A DNA stretch of 64,000 bases from NCBI GenBank assembly GCA_958299035.1, contig CATQJL010000316.1:19507676-19571675 (forward strand), given 5' to 3'. The DNA is from Cylicocyclus nassatus. Its lineage: Eukaryota; Nematoda; Chromadorea; Rhabditida; Strongylidae. Shown piece by piece: positions 12,001-22,400 of the stretch (positions are counted from its first letter, which is position 1; the number at the start of each line of letters is the position of its first letter). The position numbers were made by a program, and so were the translations under genes. The notes beneath the pieces are model-generated. The model was not told the origin of the DNA. It saw only the letters and a program-made list of their open reading frames with translations, and made no database searches.

Positions 12001-15000
12001 CCTTCCGTGCAGGAACCTCCTCGGCCCTCCGTGCAGGAGCCCCTACTCCCACGTGATTTCACGTCTGAAGAGTTGAGTAGTAATTTAGAACCTGACGAAG
12101 CCTCTGGCTTATTATTAAGTGCTGATTTATAACCTGTTAAATAATATTGAAAAAATCTCACATCAACAAATTGTTCCACATTGTCCACATCTTCACTTTG
12201 TGCATAGTCCATGAATAATAAATCCTAATAAATATATAATTTACGAACTGTACATCTTTATTGTAAAAAATGGTATAAGTACCTTTTCAAACTCTTCCAG
12301 CTCATTTTTAATATCAAATTTGGCAGTGTCTGGAGAATCGTTTGACGCTTTGAGTACTAACAAATTTAAGTCTAGATTCATGCTGTTTTCGAGAGATTCC
12401 TAAACAGTAACTTGGTTATCTTGCTGATCTTTCATTACCCCCGGAGTTCCCGAAGGCAGTGTTGGGACAAATCTGGACTTTGAGTTCCTTATGTGCAAAA
12501 ATTTCATTGAAAGGTCTTCACAAGACGTTGCCCAAGTAGCAGCTCATATGCTCCATTCGTGGCCAGGAATCATCACTGTAAATTCTCGCCCAGTATCGTA
12601 ACCTCTTCCATGAGCGTCGTGCTTACTACGGTACTGGGCGAGAGTTTAAATTTCGATTTCTCCGTCACAATGATATCATACGAGCTTCCTTTCGAGTAAT
12701 GGCTCAGTCTCAACCCGCAAACACATTCAAAACACAAGTAACCAAATTTGTCCAGAAACTGTTTCCAAAAAATATTTCTGACCTTAGCATTGCGAATACT
12801 TATTGCGAAATGTGGCCTGATTGGTATACCCTTGAGCACTCTGTCAACAATTTGTCTTCTAACATTCCTTGTGCGCATCATAAGTGAGAAAAAATCCTCC
12901 AGCGTTGTTACCTGGAATTGGGTAAGGGTAAGGTAAAGGCGCAAGTAGATGAGTGACTGACCTGCATGGGTCGGATCACCAAATGGGTCCAACTTGGATC
13001 CAAGAATGCAGCACTCCATCTGAAATCACGTTTTGAAGAAAGTGGAACTTTTTAGGTCAAATATTGTAATAGAATTCCTTTACCTTTCTATATCATTAGA
13101 TAAAATGAATTCACTCATTCTTTTTCCATGAGCTTTTCTGGTTTCTTCACTTTCCGTAGCAGATCGATAGAACACATCAGCATAGTCCTGCCACAAAAAC
13201 CTTAGAGATTCTTTAAAAATATTTTTTGCCCACCTCAGTGTCAAATAGATCGGCAACGCGATGGTAATTCTTTACTCCATCTTCCTTGTACAATCCAGAT
13301 GTAGTGAACTGTACTTCGGATCCGGCACCGGTAGATAAAACGAGACCTGCTTGAGGATTGCAAACTAGCATTTCTTTAGCTACCTGGAAAGAATAAGAGA
13401 GCAAAATATTGGGAAAATTCCCGAATAACTTTCGAAAAGTATGTTCTCTGCGTTGTGGTACTTTTGCACCGCTACAGTATGTTACGTAATCGCGCTTGAC
13501 GTGCAAGGTACGAAATAATTTGTATTCCTAGCATTGTGACATCCCACGAAAGTATTATTCTTTAAGATGAGCGAAAAGCAACATAGCAGTATGCTACCGT
13601 AATCGCGGACCTTTATACCGCGACAGTATGCTACCGTAACCCCATATGGCTACGGGGTAAGACTCACGATAGTCGCAAGCAAAAACTGAACGTTTTTCAA
13701 TGTCGATTAGGTAAAAGAAGGATGCAAAAAGTTCCGCGTTATTTCACTCTCCAAAATCCACAGGTTACGGTAGGCATACGGTAACTCAGGCAAAGCAACA
13801 GTTATTGCGCTTACGTACCAAATTCATTCCATCTTTCTTTGGTGTTACCACACCGATATCCATAGCCATATACGCTGCAACCAGATCTGCTCTTGGCAGT
13901 CCTACAAGACAAAATTACGTCCTTCAATACCATTTGACAAATAGGTGGATACTGTAGGTAAAACTAACCATCTGTTTGGAATATCAAAGGCTTCCATTCT
14001 GGTCTTTTCGGATCACGAAAATCTTCGTTGATTTTCTTGGCCATGTCCAGGCAAACGTCTTGGTAAACCCGATAAGTTTGCACTGATCGTCGATTTGTCA
14101 CGGCAACCTAAATAATGATTTCCTCTTACGATTTATAACACTTGAAAAGAAAGTGTGAAACTAATTTGGGCTTCCTCTAAAAAAAAGCGACAACCTCTTA
14201 CGTTTCACTCGTTATCAAAACATACACTTCGACACCTTCGCCCGGTACCGTAACCTTTGTGAGCGGGTGGAAATACGGTACCGGGCGAATGCCAGGAATT
14301 ACATGTGTAAAAGAAGGTCCATACCTGATAAAGGGTATCCTTGCCCACACGATCTGGATATTTTTCGAAATATCGTCTATATGCAGCAAGTTTTTCTTTG
14401 ATTCCTTTCGTATAATCAAATCGTTCAACGGAGAAGAACATTCTGCCATCTTTGGGAGGATTTTCGCCCATTATCTGTAAACAAATTCTATTTGCTTGGT
14501 GCCGCCCCTATTAAACCGAAACTTACCTTCTTTCTTATGGCAGCTGCTTTGACAGCTGTTTCTGGCATTTGTACAAATTTGAGGAAATCGTCATTTTTGA
14601 TGCTTACTGGGAAAACACCCAACGAGCATGTCCAACCCTCGTGCGTCACTAAAAATATCAGTCATTTTGGTACTCAACTATAATCAGATACACTCCAAGC
14701 AAATCTGCACTCTCTTATATAGGCTCATGTGATTCATTCTTTCCTAGAATAGTATAACTCTAAACCCTCGCCCAGTACCGTAAGATATAGTCGACAGGTT
14801 GGAAAGGATACGATACTGGACGAGAGGAGTTGTATCGCGGCTACAAATGAATTGTTGAACTGCGGCTCGGAAATTAGCTCTCTTAAGGCTTTTTAACCAG
14901 TTTTGCATAAGAGACCACGCGTCCAGAATTACCTGGATACTGTTTTCAAGCTTACCAACCTGTATCTATGTCCCAATGCTGATCATGAGTTACGGTAACA

Positions 15001-18000
15001 CCTTTCAGATGTTTTTGCACTAGTTTTATGTACTCGGCACGATCCCGATGAGTTTGAAACCCAACCTAAACAGCGTTTCATACTTATGCACAACCGGATG
15101 CTCAGTCACTGACCTTTGTGAATCTCAACAAGCCTCTTAAAACAGGAAAAGCACAGGTGGCATACTTCGTGAAGAACTCTGGTGGTGGTTGAAATGGAAT
15201 GTGGAGGAAGAATCCAACCTATAAGTCGTGTTTCATTCTGGAGCCTTTTAGTCATAAGCCAAACAAGCACGGAATTCCTCAGCTTATTTCCGATTTATAG
15301 TAATCTTCGCAAAAGGGATAAACTTTTGAAAATCTCTTTAGCTTATTGTTGGATTAGTATTTCGACATTGGTTGAGTCCCGCATGGAAGCTCCGCGACGC
15401 AGGAACGGATCCGAGCTGGTGATTGTCTTGTGTGTTTTCTCATTGCATCATTCTATGTATAGGGTATTTGAAAAATCGTGACGATGGCGCGACCGCGCGC
15501 GACACGCACGCCACTTCCGAAATCATATTTTCTTAAATTTTATCTGTGGTCGAATAGTGTTTGCTTACGTATGATAGTATTTAGACATTGTAAGTGACTG
15601 AGCTGAACGTTGAGGTGATCCCCTCTTGCATGAGCGTTTCGTGCTCCCGTGGGCGCAAAGTCCGCAGTAAAATCCGTCGTCACGATTTTATAAATGAACC
15701 ATACACCTAATCTTGTCATCGACTCTGAAAGATGGCAAAGACGGGACGAGCAGACAACTCGTCCTAGACCTTGCGCGGCTCGCGTGGGTCCCGCAGCGAG
15801 CACCTACAGCTACAGTCTGGAAGGAAGTGGACCCCGCAAATGGCAGCCTTTTCACATTTTGCTTGTGTTTTTAACATAAATAAATTATGGCCTACCTCCA
15901 AGTTTGGGTCTAATGACTGCATAATCATTCCCGTAAGCATGAGATGATAGTCGTGGATCCATATGAAGTCCTTAGGTAATTAAATTTAGTTTTACACCTT
16001 TTGACGAGGAAAACCCTACCTGTGGTCGACTATTCCTTACAGCATCGATTGCAAACTGGTAATTCACCCTTACGTAAGCGCACCAATGGTCGCGTAGCAC
16101 CTATAAATACTTCTATTTCACTTCTACATAAGCAAAGAGACAAGAAAACTATCTATCATATGTTAGGTAATTAACTTATGTATAACAAATGCAAAAATAA
16201 TTTTTGAAATTTAATTTTCAATCTATTCGTACCTTGGGCGAGTCATAGTCCTGTACAATATATTCGGGTAGATTATGCAAAGCTGGCCATAGAAGACCAT
16301 TACTTATTCCACCATAGTAGACATTATAATCTTCTTCTTGAACAACAACCGGATTCAGCTTGTAATTTCCTCTATTGTAATTGTTGAGCACACCAAGCAG
16401 GGACATTTCTTCCCTGAAGGCAACCGGTCGTATAAGTGGATTGGGTGAAACGGAGGTCGAAATGATGTATACCTCGCCTTTTTCTGCTCAGGAGTAAATT
16501 CTTGTTCGGGTTTATCATCATCGGCCAAAACATGGAAGAATACCTAAAATTAACTAATGTATATTAAGATCTTGCGCTAATTACCTGCTATTGTGTTTAC
16601 TAATTTCGTGCAGTATAGGTTATCGCAAGGTTAAGGTAGGTGTACGGTAGTGACATGAGGAGGATATTCATGCATGGTAGTTTGAAATTGGTAGTCAAGT
16701 TATAAACATTGTAAATTGATGAAAAAATTCGAAAATTTAAGTAGGCTTTTTCAGGAAAAATTTTGGAAATTGAAGTCGCTGGTCAAACGCTTGCTAAAAT
16801 TCGGCTTCCTTAGTTTTCCGAGGAACGTGCTTATCGAAAAAAAAAACTGCTGCGTTACCCTCACTCCCCTCAAGTATTTCTGATTTGACTATACGTTGGG
16901 GAGCCATTTTCTTGAAATTTGATAAAGTCTTGCATAAGGGATTTTTTTCATATGCTGATCACAGATATGACTATGCTAGCATCTTACTAGTGGTTGAGTT
17001 TACGGTAGATATACAATGGTGAACATCAATGTGCCCTCGATAAGCCTTTGTTTTTGACAAAAAATACAACTGTGAGAAAAATCTAGAAGCACTGCTGACC
17101 TCGGCCATCGCTTGTTTGATAAGTGGTAAACCAAGAGAATTTGTTGATGGAGCCATGGCTGTATGTTCGGATTCTTCAGTGGATTTTTCAGAGGATAACG
17201 ACCTACAATCCGCTTGACACTTTCTTTTTTTACAACAAAAAATGTCGCAAGCTCACTTCCTCCTGTCTTTGATATTCATTCCCAGATTTGCTAACCAAAT
17301 ATTTTCGTGGTCTTTTGTCATCACTGGATCCACACAGGATACCAGGCCTCCTGATCTGTAAAAATTCATTATTGGCAAAACAAGAAAATGTGCACTAGGT
17401 GAACCAAAGAAGTTAGTTGGGTCGTTGTTAAAGACTTCGTTGGCGCGGGCAACTGCCAATTTTGCAATATGTAGAAATGCATGGGTTATGGCAGATGTCC
17501 GCACGAGCAGAGCTTACCAAGTTTCACAGTTTTGTAAACCTAGTGGCTCACCCTTGCTTGATGTTCCAGTCACCAGTTTTGCCCCTTTTGAGAGATACTG
17601 GTGGAGCGTTTGATACATTAATCACGCGTTGCTAAAAAGATAAAGAAACAAAAATTCAATTTTGTGACCCCCCCCCCTCAGACGTACTTGAAAATGTGTA
17701 TTGGCAATCCCGCCCATTGGAATTCGTGGTTCTTGGGATTCGGCTTCGTCTTCAGAATGTGACGAAGTCCTAGATCGTTCCCCAGTGGATTGTCTAGCAG
17801 CAGTAATAGATTCAGCTTGAAGTATCAAGCATTAAGATAGATACAAATGGATAAAGTTCTACTTGTGTCTTTTACTTACGTTTATCCTCATCCATTTCGC
17901 TTCCTTCCAAGCTTACTTGTGAAGAATGTCGAGAAATTCGTTTTTGAAGATGATGGAAACGCTCTCCAAATTGTTTTGCATTTTGACCCAGAAGCGATTT

Positions 18001-19577
18001 TCTTATGCCTGGTACAGCAGCATAGAGCTCCCTAGAAATACTAGATATGATTTAGAAGGTTAACTGGGAGACTTTGAGAGGTTTGAGGACGTGGAATGGG
18101 TAGCAAAAAAAAATCGAAAGTGGTCCACATACATGAAAATGTGGAGTTGAGTTATTTTTACTTACAAGCAAATGAAATCATGAATTCTAAATTTTTTTTA
18201 AATCCAAGCACACGCCTGCTAATGGCATGAGCGACTCACACGCCCGTAACGCTTTCCAATCAGGACCATCGCCGCGCGCGACACACCTCACGGCGGCTTT
18301 TGGCTGAGCAAAGCAGGAGGAAGAAAGATTTGCGGCGTGCGTGACGTGTTAAGACAAGTTCCCTCCTTTGATAGAAAAAAATTTCTTTTCTACTCCCGAA
18401 AAAAATTTCAGGGGTTCCCACTGCTATTTTTTCGCTACGGTGTGGGTGTTTTGTGCTATTTACTTACCTTAGTCGACTTTTTCCAGTATTTACATCATAG
18501 AGAGTCAAAGCAAATAGCAAAGCATCTCTGTACTTGGTTCCGTAAGCTAAATCCGAATCAAATATGTAGGGAACAGCAACTCTGAAATAAATGCGTTTAC
18601 AGACATTTAATTAAGAAGACAATTACGAGATATGTATAAAAATAAAGGTCTTCGTAATCATTAATTATTTAGATGGATTTTTTCGTGGAAAAGGATAAAT
18701 ATAACGAAGTATTACCTCCAAAACTGAACAGTGTTATATCCGAGTGATGTGACAAGCGATTCAAAACATTGGTTTTCGTCGGTTGAATGTGCTAAGCAAT
18801 ACTCCAATATAAGCAGTAAACCCTGAAATAAAAATATGAGCAATTATGCGTCCCCTATTGTGGAATTTTCCTGTGCGTTTCCCATAAATAAGTTGGTTGG
18901 CCTTTCCTTATGCGTGATTTATGATTCACAATGTCCATCGGAAATTATGCTATAGTCAAAAAAATTGAAGTTGCATTGTCAGTTTATCCAGGGTAGAGGA
19001 TTTTATATCACCGTAAGCTCCGCCCACGCAGACATCTGCCACGAACCTCACGCCTCAAGACGTTATATTCCATGACGTTTACAGCGCAGACAAATCCCAA
19101 CGACATAAGGTTCTCTATCCGTTTTTATGTTTGTGACCGCTTTGATACGTTGAACTTCAGAATGTAGGTGTTTTTTATCTTTGTAAGACATCATCAAATG
19201 GTAAGTTTCAAAAACAGATCTATGCTGCGAGGTGAGCCGCTTTGAAGCGGTGGTAAAGTACTGGTAGACAGAATTTACGAGTGTGAGAATAGGTGGCCCT
19301 CTCACCTTTAGATATCTTTCTGACTGTTTGTCTCGTTTTCTCCACGATGCTATAAGTGGATCCAATGAAACGAGAACAACTTTCAGCGCTTCTCCATCTG
19401 GTAGGACGACTTGATCCTTGTCAAGTGTTTTTTGTAATTGCTAAAACTTGGGATGTTTTCATTGCACTCAATGACGCCAAATAACGTGCCTCTCTTAGAA
19501 TTTGTAAGGTTATAGGTTGTTGCAAAGGCCTATTGAAAGGACGATGGTGTAGACCGTCTGCTGACATCTGCTGATAT
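21..19577 (-). CDS. tps: Trehalose-6-phosphate synthase (GT20 domain plus start of phosphatase-like domain), 3' end beyond window
   Basis: The enzyme makes trehalose-6-phosphate from UDP-glucose and glucose-6-phosphate in the cytosol. I assemble 26 phase-compatible exons (high to low): 19577-19306, 18822-18716, 18581-18468, 18031-17880, 17815-17688, 17631-17552, 17355-17257, 17202-17100, 16543-16473, 16413-16233, 16100-16020, 15970-15896, 15218-15114, 15065-14960, 14648-14527, 14474-14325, 14107-13969, 13901-13819, 13383-13234, 13187-13084, 13019-12962, 12911-12783, 12399-12283, 12224-12162, 409-353, 146-21; about 990 residues. GT20 landmarks are present: [22 protein letters not shown] (Arg and Lys of the nucleotide site) and KDGMNLVAKE (catalytic-site Glu). 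The last exon opens the HAD phosphatase-like half with DRDGT. Gene order and wording match nematode TPS. The first exon needs a one-base correction (see 19428). A Met lies at 19567, but an upstream exon is possible. Two acceptor sites could shift by a few bases. Identity is very secure; the exact N-terminus is not. Confidence 0.93.
643..1844 (-). CDS. arl-3: ADP-ribosylation-factor-like GTPase ARL3
   Basis: Two exons, 1844-1492 and 835-643, joined in phase 2 give 181 residues, the usual ARL3 size. ARL3 is the ciliary small GTPase that releases lipid-modified cargo from UNC119 and PDE6D carriers. Seen: an N-terminal amphipathic helix [10 protein letters not shown] with Gly2, P-loop GLDNAGKTS, switch I with conserved Thr ([11 protein letters not shown]), WDIGGQ switch II, NKQD at the guanine base and the CSAL motif. 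The splice reads [17 protein letters not shown] as in other ARL3 proteins. The reverse complement of TTTATT at 608-613 gives an AATAAA poly(A) signal about 30 bases past the stop. The gene sits wholly inside the large tps intron on the same strand, so it must end before the tps acceptor at 409. arl-2 or another ARL is less likely. Confidence 0.95.
1860..6350. other. tps intron interior without a convincing gene
   Basis: Contains fragments of the hAT-type MITE family with a poly-C run (about 2310-2430), a mariner-like terminus at about 2684, poly-C runs near 3721 and 6207, and a 139-codon open frame (4259-4678, minus) without family features or a clear splice context. Nothing else is supportable. 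Confidence 0.5.
2684..2713 (+). mobile_element. Mariner-type terminal sequence
   Basis: TTAGGTTGGTGCAAAAGTAA preceded by TA closely matches the well-known mariner inverted-terminal sequence. I found no opposite terminus or transposase, so this is a fragment. Confidence 0.5.
6358..7462 (+). CDS. Candidate cysteine-rich exon pair, unrecognised
   Basis: After a strong TTTTTTTCAG, exon 6358-6502 reads [20 protein letters not shown]..., with seven further-spaced cysteines before GAG/GTTAGC (phase 0). A second good acceptor (TAATTTTCAG) opens 7366-7462, which stays open in two frames and ends AAAAAG/GTCAGA. The in-phase frame contains [12 protein letters not shown]; the other reads [19 protein letters not shown]. 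This could be an isolated secreted cysteine-rich gene, or distant 5' exons of the cysteine-module gene at 10.8 kb, although the 8.46-kb gene lies between. No start or stop is assigned. It lies in the tps intron, antisense to tps. Confidence 0.35.
7546..7700. mobile_element. Decayed copy of the hAT-like MITE family
   Basis: CAGTGGCGTTCCGAGG opens a segment that shares TTATAAAAATGTGCAAGT and the AAATTTTTAAAAATTCAA stretch with the intact element at 49897-50258. Its right end is not recognised. Confidence 0.5.
8305..8457 (+). promoter_or_regulatory. Probable 5' leader of the intronless gene
   Basis: The segment contains a poly-C run (about 8334-8350) and CTGTG/CTGTT repeats just before the chosen start. 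No TATA box is evident. It is called a leader only because of its position. Confidence 0.3.
8458..9147 (+). CDS. Intronless 229-residue protein of unknown function
   Basis: A single open frame begins at a well-placed ATG (CCGAAAATGTCC) and ends at TAA, with AATAAA at 9391-9396. An in-frame ATG at 8305 exists, but the intervening peptide is low-complexity and driven by a poly-C tract, so I prefer 8458. The protein starts with a basic region ([16 protein letters not shown]), then has an acidic [17 protein letters not shown] stretch and a globular part with [40 protein letters not shown] and a closing [22 protein letters not shown] that alternates like a barrel or Rossmann strand-helix. There is no signal peptide or membrane segment. 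I do not recognise the family. It is intronless and GC-richer than its surroundings, inside a tps intron on the opposite strand; a retroposed origin is possible. Confidence 0.8.
   Translation: MSVFSRIPRIRSIIRFTLPKFFDLDTYIWNRYSSADAILVNIQKADEDEEHPWRRERLRQLLDKGPYKPRIYLDPTDRQQYPDEFLQDISACSHPCLHGFVLDLTGDENLHDYEAIINRGELVQKRYWEVPKTMTSEFKDVSLLVDISSKSMYAIYKYNFVGARGGWSHVEELVKKATADNLLMLGWRSRPLRDHDKMIKEMSTLKDLGFVGYVLQDADQIELANKIFT
9391..9396 (+). terminator. AATAAA poly(A) signal of the 8458-9147 gene
   Basis: AATAAA lies 244 bases past the stop codon and is the first canonical signal on that strand. Confidence 0.5.
9880..10083. mobile_element. MITE with GGGACCGGCCATACTATT inverted ends
   Basis: The left end GGGACCGGCCATACTATT matches the reverse complement of the right end. 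Internal AATTCCTGTGATT motifs are also repeated in inverted order. Non-coding, about 204 bases. Confidence 0.7.
10310..10483. repeat. Long imperfect palindrome (foldback MITE)
   Basis: The left arm from TTTGATTCAACTGGCTTGG pairs with the right arm ending CCAAGCCAATTGAATCAAA over about 50 bases with few mismatches. It accounts for the GC-rich open frames here, which are not genes. Confidence 0.7.
10756..12132 (+). CDS. Cysteine-module protein: four exons, each one C-x6-C-x9/11-C-x6-C repeat
   Basis: Exons 10756-10893, 10943-11131, 11596-11775 and 11842-12132 are all joined at phase 0 with good GT/AG sites. They encode 265 residues plus stop. Each exon contains one module: CDRLKTDC...[16 protein letters not shown]...[16 protein letters not shown]...[16 protein letters not shown]...CRQYRRKC. 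Spacing is C-x6-C-x9(11 in module 3)-C-x6-C, with a W at module position 4 in three of the four. The last exon adds a Pro/Ser-rich tail containing a short repeat (RPSVQEP) and an acidic end. The first exon opens right after an acceptor, so an upstream exon with the start, probably a signal peptide, is missing. I know no named domain with this spacing; a secreted or luminal disulfide protein is inferred. The gene lies inside the tps intron, antisense. Confidence 0.75.
12217..12232 (+). terminator. Two AATAAA poly(A) signals for the cysteine-module gene
   Basis: AATAAA at 12217-12222 and 12227-12232 follow the stop by about 90 bases. The first falls inside the tps exon 12162-12224 on the opposite strand, so the 3' UTR would be antisense to tps coding sequence. 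Confidence 0.5.
12580..12647. repeat. Short palindromic element, copy 1 (tps intron)
   Basis: CTCGCCCAGTATCGTA and its inverted partner TACGGTACTGGGCGAG flank a 26-base spacer. Same family as 14237-14289 and 14766-14827. Confidence 0.7.
14237..14289. repeat. Short palindromic element, copy 2 (tps intron)
   Basis: The arms TTCGCCCGGTACCGTA and TACGGTACCGGGCGAA are perfect inverted repeats of 16 bases around a 21-base spacer. Confidence 0.75.
14766..14827. repeat. Short palindromic element, copy 3 (tps intron)
   Basis: CCTCGCCCAGTACCGTA pairs with TACGATACTGGACGAGAGG across a short spacer. It is related to copies 1 and 2. Confidence 0.7.
19428..19433 (-). other. tps: One-base frameshift in an A6 run of the first recognised tps exon
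   Basis: On the minus strand the frame [15 protein letters not shown]...SQVLAITK runs into TGA just after a run of six A. The next frame then continues as [18 protein letters not shown], the expected TPS sequence. Five A instead of six would join the two frames exactly. No intron of workable size fits. A homopolymer sequencing or assembly error is the simplest explanation; a real frameshift or allele is possible. Confidence 0.85.
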
Positions 19578-20221
19578 CTGAAAGATGTGAAATCAGAACT
19601 AAGTCACAGACATTTAAAGACCAAAAATGACGCAGATTTAAGGGAGCAACATGAGAGGCCTAGAATAAAAAAGGCCAATCAAGCGACTAATGATTCAGCA
19701 TCCAGCTGGAGAACGCACCTCTTTTTGATGGATCTATGAAAGAATGAACTTCATATTGAATGAGAAGAATTATGATGACTCGTCAATTCAAGTAAACATA
19801 TATCTTCAGCCGAAGACATTGTATTTCTTCCTAACTTTCTAATAAAAACCATTGCAAAACATTGTTATTCCATTTGATAAAACATAATTTTAGCTGCTTC
19901 TGTAATACGTTTATTGCGAATGCATAATGTTTTTGTCCAGATATACTATCAACCCCAAAATCTGTCATTTCCAAAGGCACCGTCAATTCACTTCGGGGAT
20001 GTTGAGATTTTGATGCGAGGCCTTTAACTAGGTCCCAAGCATGCAAACGGCCTTAATTCGAAGCGAAGAAATGTAAGATGAATGCTGCTGGAGTCGCCAC
20101 GCCCATCAAGGTGGATAGCCTAAAGATGAGAGCCTTAAACTAGCTCAGAAGCATTTAGAAATGTTAAAGATCAGCATTTCAATTCAAAATAGGGATTTCA
20201 CACATTTTTAGGTCCTCTTAA

Positions 20222-21000
20222 ACCCAGTTCCGGGCTCATTACTCTGGACCACCCGCGTTGGTGGGGGTGGCGACCCCAGCAGCGTGCACCTTCTAAAACG
20301 ATCTTCTCGCTTCGTGACACACTTTTTGAAGCGGTATTAGAGCATTACTTAGTAAGGGGCCTCGTTATTCATCACATCAATTTTGGATAGATTTGGGAAA
20401 TGCCATCAAGCTTCTGAGTGTTGCGGATCCAAAACTGCGCCTCAGAGCTTTTGAGACACTCTAGAGCCCAGTTGCTGGCTCATTACTTTGGATCACCCAC
20501 GTTGGTGGGCGTGGCGACCCCAGCAGCACGCATCTTCTAACAAGGGAATGGTCAGAAGTCGAAGTGGCCAATCCATACAACCTGCATACCGTTCGATGCA
20601 GCATAAAATGCTGATTTCAAATCTGTCTTCCATATCTGCAGAGCGCCTTTGTAGGCGAAGTTATGAGCAGCTTTACTGCGGAAAAACCGTATACGAAAAT
20701 TGCGAAATTAGGCACATTATTGCTCTTTCAGCTCACCTCTAGGTGCGAGTCATGTGAAGTGACCTAGTTGTATGTTTTGGTCCAACATCGAGCCGAGAAT
20801 GGCTTTGTACGGCCAAGTTTGCACTTTACAGGCACAATTTCTTAGCAAAATAATGACCTTCAACGGCTTATAATTTCGTCCACAAAAGCGCTCTGCAGAT
20901 AAGGAAGACAGATTTAGAGTCAGCGTTCCATGGTGCATCTAATGGTATGCAGCTTGTATGGATTGACCACTTCGACTTCTGACCATTCCCTTGTAAGCAT
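20222..21000. mobile_element. Foldback/repeat cluster downstream of the tps promoter side
   Basis: The motif CCCAGTTCCGGGCTCATTAC... followed by TTGGTGGGNGTGGCGACCCC occurs at about 20225 and again at about 20465. An inverted partner of GGCGTGGCGAC lies at about 20090. The arm at 20534-20660 (starting CAAGGGAATGGTCAGAAGTC) is inverted at about 20880-20998. It is a composite foldback element; the open frames in it are not genes. A diverged copy lies near 30770. Confidence 0.65.
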
Positions 21001-22190
21001 AGCAGGATTTCAGAAGACAGTCATTTTTGTCGGCAAGGAGCGGCGTAGGCTGACAGGCCCTCTAAGCAGCGATTGGGGGGGGGGGGGGGGGAATTGGTTG
21101 ATTCTTGCACCAGCCAATCGTCTCGGGGACTGGCGAACACGCTCATTTAGCACTTTTCACGCTCTCCTCCCACTCTCAAAAAACGAAGTTTTGAAAACTT
21201 TACGAGTTAGAATCAATTTTGTATTCTAGCATTCAGAAGACTCAAAAATAACAAACTCAGAGCCGTCGTAAATGGCTGTAATTTATGAAGGACAAGTGAA
21301 TGATCTATTAGCTATTTCAGATGAATATGGAAATCATGTTTGACGATCATGACGTACGGCTTCTTGCACGTGAAAACGTGATTTTCATGCGATTTGAAAA
21401 AAAAAATATTTTTAGCGTGGTAGGCGAAAAACTCAGCTGACTACTCTCTAAATTGCATCATAGACGTCGTAAAAACTGAACTTTTAATTTTACACGTGTG
21501 GCATTGATATGATTCTTGCAAAGTGCAACTTCTTATCAACGTTCATTGGCAAAACAAGCGAATTATGATGAAACGTCTGCTACTAGAAGGACAGAATCAT
21601 GAAACAATATTGTAAAGTCACGGAGGTGGCATAAGATTTAAGATTGCTTTTACGCTGCGATTCTATTGACAAGCAAAACCAAAAAAATAGAAAATTTTTC
21701 TTTGTATGTATCCTCAACAAGATGGGAGAAACCAAACATTTATGTAGATCATAACAGAATTTGCAAAATCTATACGATGGGGATTTGACATCCGTAAATC
21801 TGAGATTTTTCTGAGGAAAGTGCAATAAGAAATTAAATCACTTCAAACGCGAAAAGATTTTGTAAGCTTAGAGAAGGGGGGAGGGGGCTGATTGGTCCCA
21901 ATGGTTAGAACGGCGCATATTTCGGTACGCCGGTTGTCTGTCCCATGGAAAAGCACTGAAGGAAGTTTTTTTACCAAGTTATTGTTTATGAGTTTTATTA
22001 CTTAGGTTACTGGTTTTTCCAGATGTTTTGCAAGTCACTTGCAGCCATCGGTCAAGTTCAAACAGAAAATCTTTTAGTTAAGAATGCGGAACCTTTCACC
22101 GTAGACTGTTGTTCAGTTCAAAAATGGGAATATCAAGAAAAACTTCTATTCTGTTATCTCTCACTGAACATCGCGTAGTTGGTTTATGTG

Positions 22191-22400
22191 TAGGGTCCCG
22201 GACAGACTTCACGCGATTCGATCGTCGCGATCTATTCGCCGAAATTTCCATTTATTTTCATTTTACATTCAAAAATTCCGGGCTGGTGAAATATCACAGC
22301 CGAAATGCAAGTTGATCGGCACGGAATGATGTTGTAACAGTTGTCTTGTCGCGATTCAGTCGCGACGATCAAATCGCGTGAAGTCTGCCCGGGGCCTAAG
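22191..22400. mobile_element. Palindromic MITE family B, copy 1
   Basis: The ends TAGGGTCCCGG/CCGGGGCCTA, with inner GACAGACTTCACGCGATT against AATCGCGTGAAGTCTGCC, form inverted repeats. It is shared with 26039-26272 and 38091-38335. Confidence 0.7.

Larger units (their letters stand above)
410..12161 (-). other. Giant tps intron hosting three genes
   Basis: The exon ending at 12162 reads ...[10 protein letters not shown] then GTGAGA, phase 0. The exon beginning at 409 follows a TTTCAG, reads [19 protein letters not shown], phase 0, and leads into [21 protein letters not shown]. In nematode TPS proteins these stretches are adjacent, so the 11,752-base gap is an intron. It contains arl-3, an intronless unknown gene, a cysteine-module gene and several MITEs. 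Confidence 0.85.
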
